64,000 nucleotides of DNA from Pseudomonadales bacterium. GTDB taxonomy: Bacteria; Pseudomonadota; Gammaproteobacteria; Pseudomonadales; Azotimanducaceae. Below, piece after piece: positions 12,259 through 20,416 of the stretch (its first letter is position 1; every line of letters begins with the position of its first letter). Location: assembly GCA_022827245.1 (NCBI GenBank), contig JAJDTI010000098.1:1-64000 (forward strand). Direction: 5' to 3'. The position numbers and the translations under genes are program-made. Below the pieces are notes generated by a model. The model worked only from the letters and a program-made list of their open reading frames with translations, did no database searches and was not told where the DNA came from.

Positions 12259-12501
12259 CCCGCATATTGCGTCAGGGGCCGTGATGATCGCCGAGGATTT
12301 TCGTCCTGTGCGCGTGCTCGCGACCGAAAGCCTAGTGGGGCCTAAGGTTGAGGGAGCACGTGCGCGCACAGGGCGAAAAGACCGGCGAGGGCGCGGCCAG
12401 CGTTCTGTGATTCGGCGATCATGCTCGGATGGGGCAATAACCGGGCCAAAACCAAAGTCTTACGGTCCGTGCACAAGCGGCCTGACGCAATATGCGAGCT
12501 A
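12256..12501. mobile_element. MITE-like element with ~21-bp terminal inverted repeats and nested internal inverted repeats
   Basis: Left TAGCCCGCATATTGCGTCAGG (12256-12276), right CCTGACGCAATATGCGAGCTA (12481-12501); 20/21 complementary; internal ATGATCGCCGA/TCGGCGATCAT and TTTTCG(T/C)CCTGTGCGCG/CGCGCACAGGGCGAAAA arms. Confidence 0.7.
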
Positions 12502-13245
12502 GTGCGCGGTCCCCCCGTCCTTGCCGGCCGGCGCGCCGTTGTCGGACGCGCCGAGCGCCCGTAGCTGCGCGGGGATGTCGTCACCGACAGGCGCCGTGAG
12601 ACCGCCGACCACATAGTCGAGGTAGCGGATCAGGTACTGGCGCTCCGTCTCGGGAGACCACTGCCAGTCCCCCTGCTGGGTGATGCGGAACACCTTGGAA
12701 CGCACCCACTGGCCGGCGAACGCCTCGGTGCGGAAGAACAGCCACCGCTGCTCGAAGACCTCGTCCGGCAGCTCGGGGAGCTTCCGCCGCACGGCGTCCT
12801 TGAGCAGGTCGAGGTGCGGATCCTTGACGGCCGCCAGCGCAGCGCGGAGATGGCCGTCGTTGCTGGTGGCGAGCTGGAACGAGAAGCCCTGTGCCTGTGC
12901 GCCCCAGGGGAAGTCGAACACGGTCATCTTGAACGGCCACAGCCCCACGACGATCAGCTCCCGCAGGGGCGCGTCGCGGTCGATGGCCGCCTGCAGGCGC
13001 CCCCGCCCCGGGCGCCAGACGCGTTCGTCCAGGAACTCGAGGATGGCGTCGATGAGGCCCGCCTTGTTCCTGAAGTGATAGTGCACGGCGCCGGTGTTGG
13101 CGGAGCCGGCCTCGGCGCTGATGCGCCGCAGCGTGACGGTGTCGATGCCTTCCGTCGCAAAGAGCCGCAGGGCGGTCGTGACGATCCGGTCGCGGGTGCC
13201 GCCGCCCGCGCGTCGGCTCGGGGATGCCGTGGTCTTGGTGGGCAG
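12499..13245 (-). CDS. TetR family transcriptional regulator (5' start unresolved)
   Basis: Frame reads ..PTKTTASPSRRAGGGTRDRIVTTALRLFATEGIDTVTLRRISAEAGSANTGAVHYHFRNKAGLIDAILEFLDERV..; no in-frame ATG/GTG/TTG seen upstream of GTG 13086, which would remove the HTH. Confidence 0.75.
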   Translation of the reverse strand: MPTKTTASPSRRAGGGTRDRIVTTALRLFATEGIDTVTLRRISAEAGSANTGAVHYHFRNKAGLIDAILEFLDERVWRPGRGRLQAAIDRDAPLRELIVVGLWPFKMTVFDFPWGAQAQGFSFQLATSNDGHLRAALAAVKDPHLDLLKDAVRRKLPELPDEVFEQRWLFFRTEAFAGQWVRSKVFRITQQGDWQWSPETERQYLIRYLDYVVGGLTAPVGDDIPAQLRALGASDNGAPAGKDGGTAH

Positions 13246-13342
13246 GATCCACTCCGGGGCTGCGCGCCCCTGCCTGTGAAAACACGCAGTTTGTCGAACC
13301 GCGGGGTGGCGGGCAAGTGATTGGCGGGCCGGTCCGGTGCGC

Positions 13343-13358
13343 TAAAGCACTTGCTTTA
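13343..13358. promoter_or_regulatory. Putative TetR operator TAAAGCA-CT-TGCTTTA
   Basis: Perfect 7+2+7 palindrome between the divergent TetR and TonB-receptor genes. Confidence 0.7.
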
Positions 13359-13415
13359 CATCGGGGCTGGCGTACAGTCGTTCCGTCAGACGGCGTGAGT
13401 GCAAGGGGGAGTACC

Positions 13416-16022
13416 GTGTCCGAGACCTATAGCGACCGTGTTTTCGTATCCGTTGGCGCCGCTACCGGGCGGCAGGCCATGCGGCCGGGCGCGCTGGTGG
13501 CCGTTGCCGCGATCGTCCTGTCCCTGGGCGCCGCGCCGCTGGCGGCGGAAGAACGGGAGGACGGGGACCAGGCCTCCGGCCGTTTCGTGCTCGAAGAGGT
13601 CATCGTCACGGCCGATCGCAAGGAACAGTCGATCCTGGACGTTCCCATCTCGGTGACGGCGTTCGACAGCAACATGCTGGAGGACTACCAGATCACCAAC
13701 CGCAAGGACCTCGAGGTCCGCGTCCCCGGCCTGCAGTTCGGCCTCGACAGCCCCGCGACGATCCGCGGGATGGGGTCCCTGTACCGCGGCCTCGCGGGGG
13801 ACGTGGCCGTGGCCCAGTACTCCAACGACCTCTACTTCGACGAGTCCTACGGCGTCCTGAGCTCGATGTACGACCTCGAGCGCGTCGAGGTGCTGCGCGG
13901 GCCGCAGGGCACCCTGTACGGGCGCAACTCCATCGGGGGGGCCATCAACTACGTCAACAAGCGTCCCGAGTGGGAGTTCGGAGCCGGGGCGCTGGCGGAG
14001 GTCGCGAGCTTCAACGGACGGCGCGTGAACGGCTTCGTCACCGGGCCGATCAACGACGAGTTCGCGTTCCGCCTGACCGGAGAGTGGCAGGAGACCGACG
14101 GCCAGCAGAAGAACATCTCGGGGCCCGACCTCGGCGCGAAGGGCGACTACAACATCGCGCCGCAGCTCGCGTTCCGGAACGACCGGTGGGACGTCAACGT
14201 GCGCTACAGCACGTTCGAGCAGGACGCCCGCAGCGAAGTGCGGGTGCCCGTGCGTTATCCCCGCACGGATGTCGAGTTCCACCCCAACCCCATAGACGGC
14301 GGGCCGAGCGGCGAGCGGAACCTGTACTACAAGTACCCGCGCGTCGAGCCGCCCTCGACCTCGGGCGGTGACCTCAGGAACCGCGTGGACCTGAACGAGG
14401 CCGGCAGCACGGAGGTTTCGCGCGACGCCCTCACGCTGCACGTCAACTACGAGATCTCGGACAACCTGAGCATCAAGTACATCTACGGCGACTCGGAACT
14501 GACGCTCGGGCTCCTGCAGCAGGATTTCGACCAGACGAGCCTGACCGGCAGCGCGGCGGACCCGTTCCTGTCGTCCAACGCCGGCGTCCCCTTCCAGGAC
14601 ATCCGCATCGACTTCGTCTACGACGTGCTGCTCACGACCCAGGAGCTCCAGGTGGCGTTCGACGCCGGCCCCTGGAGCGGCATCGTCGGCGTGTACCACC
14701 TGGACGAGGAGTACGAGAGCGACATCAACATCTTCGACCTCGCGAACCGCACGGTGCACACGGCGACCAACGACGTCTGGCTCGCCACGCTCGGCGTGCG
14801 GTTCGAGGACATCTTCGGCGGCGACCGGCTGTACATCCGGCCCGACCAGACCGCCTGGATCTCGCCGCACGTCCCCGACGGGTCGAGCCGCTGGTACTAC
14901 GCCCCGACGGTGCGGACGACCCGGTCGCAGGCGGTGTTCAGCCAGGCGACCTACACCTTCAACGAGCGCTGGCGGGTCACGGCGGGCATCCGCTACACGG
15001 AGGACGAGAAGAAGTTCCTCCAGGACGAGGATCACGTCGTCATCGACTTCGACCCGATCGGCGTGCTGCTCGGGGACGGCAGCGACCCGACGCGGGTGGC
15101 GCCAGCGGTCTACAACCGCATCACGCCGCGCCTCGTGCAGGACTTCGAGAAGGTCACGGGCAACGTCTCCCTCGAGTACACCACGGCCCAGGGCCAGTTG
15201 ATCTACGGCCGCATCGCGACCGGGTACCGTTCCGGCGGTCCGGTCATCGACCGGCCGCCGCCGTTCGACAAGTACGACGACGAGGAGCTGATCTCCTACG
15301 AGGTGGGCTACAAGGGCGACCTGTTCGAGGACCGGGTGCGGCTGCTGGTGGCCGGTTTCATCTACGACTTCGGGCAGTACCAGCAGATCATCCGGCTGCG
15401 CGAGCTCGATCCCGTCCCGCGCAACTTCACGGTGATCGACAACCTGCCGGACACGACGATGATGGGCGTCGAGGTCGAGGCCACGGTCAACGTGACGGAG
15501 AACTTCCGCCTCAGCGGGTTCTACGCCTACCAGACCTCGGAGCTCGGACCGGTGATGATCCCGGACCGGCTCGACCCGAACCAGCAGTTCGACGCCGTGA
15601 CCTACGTCAGCCCGGCGACGGGCATGGAGACGGTCGCCTACCTCGAGCGCGAAGTGAACCTCGAGGACAACGAGCTGCCGAACATGCCGAACCACAAGTG
15701 GTCGATCACGGCCGACTACGTGCACGACATGGGCGGCCGGGGGCGGCTGTTCGCGAGCACCAGCTACTCGTTCACGGGCGAACGCTTCAACCGCATCCAC
15801 AACATCCCCTACGATGTGCTGGACAGCTTCAACCGGTGGGACGCCAGGCTGTCCTGGGAGTCGGCTTCGGGCAAGCGCGCGGTGACCCTGTTCGTCGAGA
15901 ACATCTCCGACGAGATCGGCATCATGGAGCTCGAGTCGAACGGGTGGAGCGACGGCTACTACCAGGACGCGACGCTCACCGATCCGCGGTTCTGGGGGCT
16001 GACCGTGCGCTGGGACAGTTGA
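13416..16022 (+). CDS. TonB-dependent outer-membrane receptor
   Basis: LEEVIVTADRKEQSILDVPISVTAFD plug start; YDLERVEVLRGPQGTLYGRNSIGGAINYVNKRP; C-term beta-barrel ..RFWGLTVRWDS. Confidence 0.9.
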   Translation: MSETYSDRVFVSVGAATGRQAMRPGALVAVAAIVLSLGAAPLAAEEREDGDQASGRFVLEEVIVTADRKEQSILDVPISVTAFDSNMLEDYQITNRKDLEVRVPGLQFGLDSPATIRGMGSLYRGLAGDVAVAQYSNDLYFDESYGVLSSMYDLERVEVLRGPQGTLYGRNSIGGAINYVNKRPEWEFGAGALAEVASFNGRRVNGFVTGPINDEFAFRLTGEWQETDGQQKNISGPDLGAKGDYNIAPQLAFRNDRWDVNVRYSTFEQDARSEVRVPVRYPRTDVEFHPNPIDGGPSGERNLYYKYPRVEPPSTSGGDLRNRVDLNEAGSTEVSRDALTLHVNYEISDNLSIKYIYGDSELTLGLLQQDFDQTSLTGSAADPFLSSNAGVPFQDIRIDFVYDVLLTTQELQVAFDAGPWSGIVGVYHLDEEYESDINIFDLANRTVHTATNDVWLATLGVRFEDIFGGDRLYIRPDQTAWISPHVPDGSSRWYYAPTVRTTRSQAVFSQATYTFNERWRVTAGIRYTEDEKKFLQDEDHVVIDFDPIGVLLGDGSDPTRVAPAVYNRITPRLVQDFEKVTGNVSLEYTTAQGQLIYGRIATGYRSGGPVIDRPPPFDKYDDEELISYEVGYKGDLFEDRVRLLVAGFIYDFGQYQQIIRLRELDPVPRNFTVIDNLPDTTMMGVEVEATVNVTENFRLSGFYAYQTSELGPVMIPDRLDPNQQFDAVTYVSPATGMETVAYLEREVNLEDNELPNMPNHKWSITADYVHDMGGRGRLFASTSYSFTGERFNRIHNIPYDVLDSFNRWDARLSWESASGKRAVTLFVENISDEIGIMELESNGWSDGYYQDATLTDPRFWGLTVRWDS

Positions 16023-16059
16023 CCCGGCCGGCGCGGCAAGGACTCGACGGGGGCGCGGG

Positions 16060-17718
16060 ATGACCGGCGAGGAGCGGATCCTGCTCGACGACGAGCAGGT
16101 GCGGCGCTATGTCGCAGACGGGTTCGTCACGTTCGACACCGGGCTCCCGGCGGACTTCCACGCGGCCGTGACCGACGAGCTTCGGGTCAGCATGAAGCAC
16201 GACTCCCCGATGCTCGGCGACAACCTCCTGCCCCGCATCCCGATGCTGGCCGACATGCTGCGGTCGCCCCGCGTGACGGGCGCCGTCACGAGCCTCCTGG
16301 GCGAGGACTTCGTCTGGGCGCCGCACCGCTTTCCGCACAACAGCGAACCGCTGGCGGAGGCGGACCGGGAGCTCGCCTTCGATCCCTTCCAGAACGGCGC
16401 GGTCATGGGCGAGGGCTCCATCTCGGGGTCGGGCTGGCACCAGGACGGGCACTCGAAGGCCGGGCGCGGCCGCTGGCATACGTTCCGGGCCGCGAACCTC
16501 TTCTACTTCCCGCAGGACACCCCACTTCAGATGGGTCCGACGCGGCTCCTGGCCGGCACGCATCTGTACGCCAACATCCACGACGTCGTCCCCGAGCAGG
16601 TCGTCCTCCGGGAGATTCCGGCCGGCACGGCGATCCTCGCGGACTTCGACATGGGCCATGCCGGGACACCGAACCGCACGGACACCAGCCGCTACATGCT
16701 GAAGTTCGTGGTGCTGCGCATGGAGACGCCGCGCGGCGCGACCTGGGACCACCGGGACCCGGCGTGGCGCGCGCCGGAGCACCTGTTCACGCCCCATGAT
16801 CTGCCGCGGGCGTGGGCTTCGCTGTGGAACTGGCTGCGGGGTGCGCCGCGGAGTGCGGGCATCGAACCCCGCGCTGCGGCCGACCTGCCACGCCTGCTGG
16901 ACGACCTCAGGTCACGCGATCAGGGGTTGCGCCTGGCGGCCCTGTACGACCTCGCGGCGACGGGCGCTCCGGCCGTGCCGGGGCTGATACGGAACCTGCT
17001 CGCAACGGCCGGCCACGACCGGCACGTCGCGCCTCCGAAGGACGATGCGCGCTACTACGGCAAGTCGGAGGACCACCTGCACCGTTGCTACTCACCGCGC
17101 CAGTTCGTCCCCGAGGACGCGGCGGTGGCCCTCGGCGCCATCGGCGCACCGGCCGTGGAGCCGCTCCTGACCCTGCTGGACCATGACGATCCATGGATGC
17201 GGATCAACGCGGTCTACGCGCTCGGCGAGGCGGGTCCCGCCGCCGGCGCTTGCGTGGACCGCGTGGGGACGCTGCTCGACGACCCGGTGCCCGTGGTGGT
17301 GCGTGCGGCGGTCGACGCGCTCTGCGCGCTCCCGTGTTTCGGACCGGCGACGGTCGGACGGGCGCATCGCCTCCTGGTCACGGACATCGAGGGCGGCGAG
17401 GAGCCGGCGATGGGGGAGCCGAGCCTGGGCGGGCGGTGGACGAAGCAGAACCACCTGCGCTACGTGGTGAGCCTCGCGCTGCTGGCCCGCCTGACGGGAG
17501 AGGACCTTCCGGACGGCCTGGAGGAAGCGTTCGTCGCGGGGCTCTCCGAAGAGACCGGCTACACGCAGTCGATCTCCTGCCAGGGCCTCGAGCGGCTCGG
17601 CACGCCGAGCGGCCTCAGGGCCGCCCTGCGGCACTTGGAGCCCAGACGCTGGGACCCCCACCACATCCGGCTGGCGGGCCAGTCGGGTCACCGGCGGGTT
17701 CGACAAACGGCGTCATAA
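16060..17718 (+). CDS. Phytanoyl-CoA dioxygenase fused to a C-terminal HEAT-repeat domain
   Basis: N-term PhyH: GSGWHQDGHSK...LLAGTHLYANI...DMGHAGTPNRTDTSRYMLKFV; C-term repeats LRLAALYDLAATGAPAVPGLI, AAVALGAIGAPAVEPLLTLLDHDDPWMRINAVYALGEAG. Confidence 0.75.
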   Translation: MTGEERILLDDEQVRRYVADGFVTFDTGLPADFHAAVTDELRVSMKHDSPMLGDNLLPRIPMLADMLRSPRVTGAVTSLLGEDFVWAPHRFPHNSEPLAEADRELAFDPFQNGAVMGEGSISGSGWHQDGHSKAGRGRWHTFRAANLFYFPQDTPLQMGPTRLLAGTHLYANIHDVVPEQVVLREIPAGTAILADFDMGHAGTPNRTDTSRYMLKFVVLRMETPRGATWDHRDPAWRAPEHLFTPHDLPRAWASLWNWLRGAPRSAGIEPRAAADLPRLLDDLRSRDQGLRLAALYDLAATGAPAVPGLIRNLLATAGHDRHVAPPKDDARYYGKSEDHLHRCYSPRQFVPEDAAVALGAIGAPAVEPLLTLLDHDDPWMRINAVYALGEAGPAAGACVDRVGTLLDDPVPVVVRAAVDALCALPCFGPATVGRAHRLLVTDIEGGEEPAMGEPSLGGRWTKQNHLRYVVSLALLARLTGEDLPDGLEEAFVAGLSEETGYTQSISCQGLERLGTPSGLRAALRHLEPRRWDPHHIRLAGQSGHRRVRQTAS

Positions 17719-17725
17719 TCGCCCG

Positions 17726-18478
17726 ATGGACATCGAGAGCGCGGCCGCGCGCCGCCTGCGGCACTTCGACCGGCGGCAGCCCGATCCCGGTGCGGTCGTC
17801 GCCGACGCGGAGCAGGGATACGCGATCCAGACCGCGACGGCCCGGCTGCGCGAGCGGCGGGGCGAGGCCGTGATCGGCTACAAGGTTGGCTGTACGTCTC
17901 CGGCCACGCAGCGTCGCCTCGGGATCGACAGCCCGATCTTTGCCCGGCTCTTCGAGGGCGAGCGCTGGGTTTCCGGGGTGACCCTCGCGCGGGAGCGCTT
18001 CCTCCCGTTGGCCTTCGAGGGCGAGTTGGCCGTCCGGCTCGGGATGGATCTTCCCCCGGAGCCGGACGGGGATGCCGTGCTGGGGTCCGTCGAGGGCGTG
18101 TTCGCCGTCATCGAGTTGCATCATTTCCCCTATCGGGAGGGGGGACCTTCCGCCGCGGAGCTCATCGCGAGCAACGGAGTACATGCGGGGTTCGTGGTGA
18201 CCGACAGCGGCATGGCGGACCTGGACCACGGGCCCGCGCGCCTCTCGATCGAGATCGACGGACGCGAGGTCGCCGACGTGTCCGGACCGGAGCTGACCGG
18301 TACCGTGGCGCGGTCCCTGCGGTGGCTCGCGCGGGAACTGCCGCGCCGGGGCGGGACCCTGCGGCCCGGACAGACCGTCCTCTGCGGGACCGTGGCCCCG
18401 CTCCTGCCGGCGCCCGATGCCCGAGAGGTCGCGGTGACGACGGATCGCTTCGGCTCCGTGCGCTGCGCCATCGAGTAG
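17726..18478 (+). CDS. 2-keto-4-pentenoate hydratase / fumarylacetoacetate hydrolase-like protein
   Basis: GYAIQTATARLRERRGEAVIGYKVGCTSPATQRRLGIDSPIFARLF; EGELAVRL. Confidence 0.8.
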   Translation: MDIESAAARRLRHFDRRQPDPGAVVADAEQGYAIQTATARLRERRGEAVIGYKVGCTSPATQRRLGIDSPIFARLFEGERWVSGVTLARERFLPLAFEGELAVRLGMDLPPEPDGDAVLGSVEGVFAVIELHHFPYREGGPSAAELIASNGVHAGFVVTDSGMADLDHGPARLSIEIDGREVADVSGPELTGTVARSLRWLARELPRRGGTLRPGQTVLCGTVAPLLPAPDAREVAVTTDRFGSVRCAIE

Positions 18479-18493
18479 GCGGTCGGGGGACGC

Positions 18494-20416
18494 TTGGCAC
18501 CCGACGACGCGGGAAGCCGTCCGGAGCCCGACGCCGATCTCAAGCTCGGGACCGCACTGTGGCGCACCCGCGGCTACCTGCTGCCCCAGCTCCGGCACTT
18601 CGTCCTGTACGGACTGCTGACCGCGTTCACCATGCTGCTCGAGGTGGGCGCCGTCCTGCTCGTCTACGACCTGCTGACCAACAAGGTGCTCCAAGGCGAA
18701 CCGCTGACGGAGTTCCAGGCGGGTCTCCTGGCGGTGGATCCGGAGCGGTTCGTGGCGGTGGAGACGCTCGACGAGGCGGCGCGCCTCACGCTCCGCACGG
18801 TGTTCCTGGTGGTGGGCGGCGCGCTCGTGGCGGTCGGCTTCGCGCTCGGCACCGTACTCACGTACTACCTGACGTGGATCCTGCAGCGGGTGAACCAGGA
18901 CCTGCGGCTCGCGATGATGGACGCCGCGGTGCACCTCTCGCTCCGCTATCACGACGACGCTCCCGTGGGGGACGGCATCTACCGCGTCTACCAGGACAGC
19001 GCGATGGTCACCAGCGTGGTGCAGAACGGGCTGATCGAGCCGGCGACCGCGCTCGTCAGCCTCCTCGTCGCCCTCGCCACCGTGTCGCTCTTCGCACCCT
19101 GGCTCGGCGTCCTGCTGCTCATCGCCGTCGTGCCGTCCGTGGTGGTCGCTCGGGCCTTCGTGCCGCGGCTGCGGCAGGGCAGCGCGCGGGCGCGTGCGGC
19201 GAACAGCGCGTTGACCTCCCACATCCAGGAGAGCGTGCACGGGGCTCGCGTGCTGAAGGCGCACCAGGCGGAGGGGCGGGCGTTCGAGTCGTTCCGGCAG
19301 CGCTCGTTCCGGGCCCTCGACCGGGCGTACGAGCTGCGGCGCAGCGTGGCGCTGCTCAATCTCGCGGTGTTCCTGCTGACCGCCCTGGCGGCCATCGGCG
19401 GGGACTACCTGATGGCGCAGTGGGTGTGGGCGGAGGAACCGACCTTCGGCTACGGCGTGATCGCGCTGGTCGGCTTCGCCGTCTGGAATCTCGGCGCCTT
19501 CCAGGCGGCCCAGGACCGCACCGCCACGCTGGCCGTCGGGAGCGTGACGCTCGCCAATCTCTGGAGCCTCCTGCAGGACATGGGCGTGGGCCTTGGCCGG
19601 GCGTTCTTCCTCCTCGACCTGGAGCCGGAGGTGCGCGACCGGCCGGGGGCGGTGGGCATGCCGCCGGTCGAGCGGAGCGTGCGGTTCCGCGACGTGGACT
19701 TCGCCTACCGGCCCGGCGTGCCCGTGCTCCGCGGCGTCAGCTTTACGGCGCGGCCCGGGACGGTGACGGCGGTGGTCGGCGTCTCCGGCGCCGGCAAGTC
19801 GACCCTGATGCGGCTCCTGCTCCGCCTCTACGAGGTCGACGCGGGGGCGATCGAGATCGACGGCGTCGACATCCGGGACCTCCGGGTGCAGTCCCTGCGG
19901 GACGGCATCGGCATCGTGCTGCAGGAGAACGCGCTCTTTCCGACGACCGTCGCCGACAACATCCGGTTCGCCTCCCCGGGCGCCACCGACAGCGCCGTCG
20001 AGGCCGCGGCGGCCACGGCGTGCGCGGACGAGTTCGTGCGGGACCTGCCCGAGGGTTACGCCACCGAACTCGGGGAACGCGGGGCGAAGCTGTCGACGGG
20101 CCAGCGGCAGCGCATCTCGATAGCGCGCGCGGTGGTCAAGAACGCACCGATCCTGCTGCTCGACGAGCCGACGGCGTCGCTGGACGTCGCCACCGAACGC
20201 CGGGTGCTCGGGCGCCTCGCCGATTGGGGCCGCGACAAGGTGATCTTCCTGGTCACGCACCGTATCGGGACGATCCGGCGCGCGGACCGGATCCTGTTCC
20301 TGGAGGACGGCGTCCTGGTGGAGGAGGGGGACCACGCGTCCCTGATGGAACGCCCCGGCGGACGCTACCGGGCGTTCGTCACGACCGAGTCGGGGGATGC
20401 GGCCCATGCCTCCTGA
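18494..20416 (+). CDS. ABC exporter half-transporter (TMD-NBD), subunit 1
   Basis: Walker A GVSGAGKST, signature LSTGQRQRISIARA, Walker B ILLLDEPTASLD, H-loop VTHR. Confidence 0.9.
   Translation: MAPDDAGSRPEPDADLKLGTALWRTRGYLLPQLRHFVLYGLLTAFTMLLEVGAVLLVYDLLTNKVLQGEPLTEFQAGLLAVDPERFVAVETLDEAARLTLRTVFLVVGGALVAVGFALGTVLTYYLTWILQRVNQDLRLAMMDAAVHLSLRYHDDAPVGDGIYRVYQDSAMVTSVVQNGLIEPATALVSLLVALATVSLFAPWLGVLLLIAVVPSVVVARAFVPRLRQGSARARAANSALTSHIQESVHGARVLKAHQAEGRAFESFRQRSFRALDRAYELRRSVALLNLAVFLLTALAAIGGDYLMAQWVWAEEPTFGYGVIALVGFAVWNLGAFQAAQDRTATLAVGSVTLANLWSLLQDMGVGLGRAFFLLDLEPEVRDRPGAVGMPPVERSVRFRDVDFAYRPGVPVLRGVSFTARPGTVTAVVGVSGAGKSTLMRLLLRLYEVDAGAIEIDGVDIRDLRVQSLRDGIGIVLQENALFPTTVADNIRFASPGATDSAVEAAAATACADEFVRDLPEGYATELGERGAKLSTGQRQRISIARAVVKNAPILLLDEPTASLDVATERRVLGRLADWGRDKVIFLVTHRIGTIRRADRILFLEDGVLVEEGDHASLMERPGGRYRAFVTTESGDAAHAS

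Noticed and set aside
12281-12502. 73-aa ORF inside the inverted-repeat element
   Set aside because: No recognisable domain; the inverted-repeat structure explains the sequence better
13386-15800. 804-aa antisense ORF opposite the TonB-dependent receptor
   Set aside because: Arg/Val/His/Gly-rich low-complexity translation with no motif; typical shadow ORF of a high-GC coding strand
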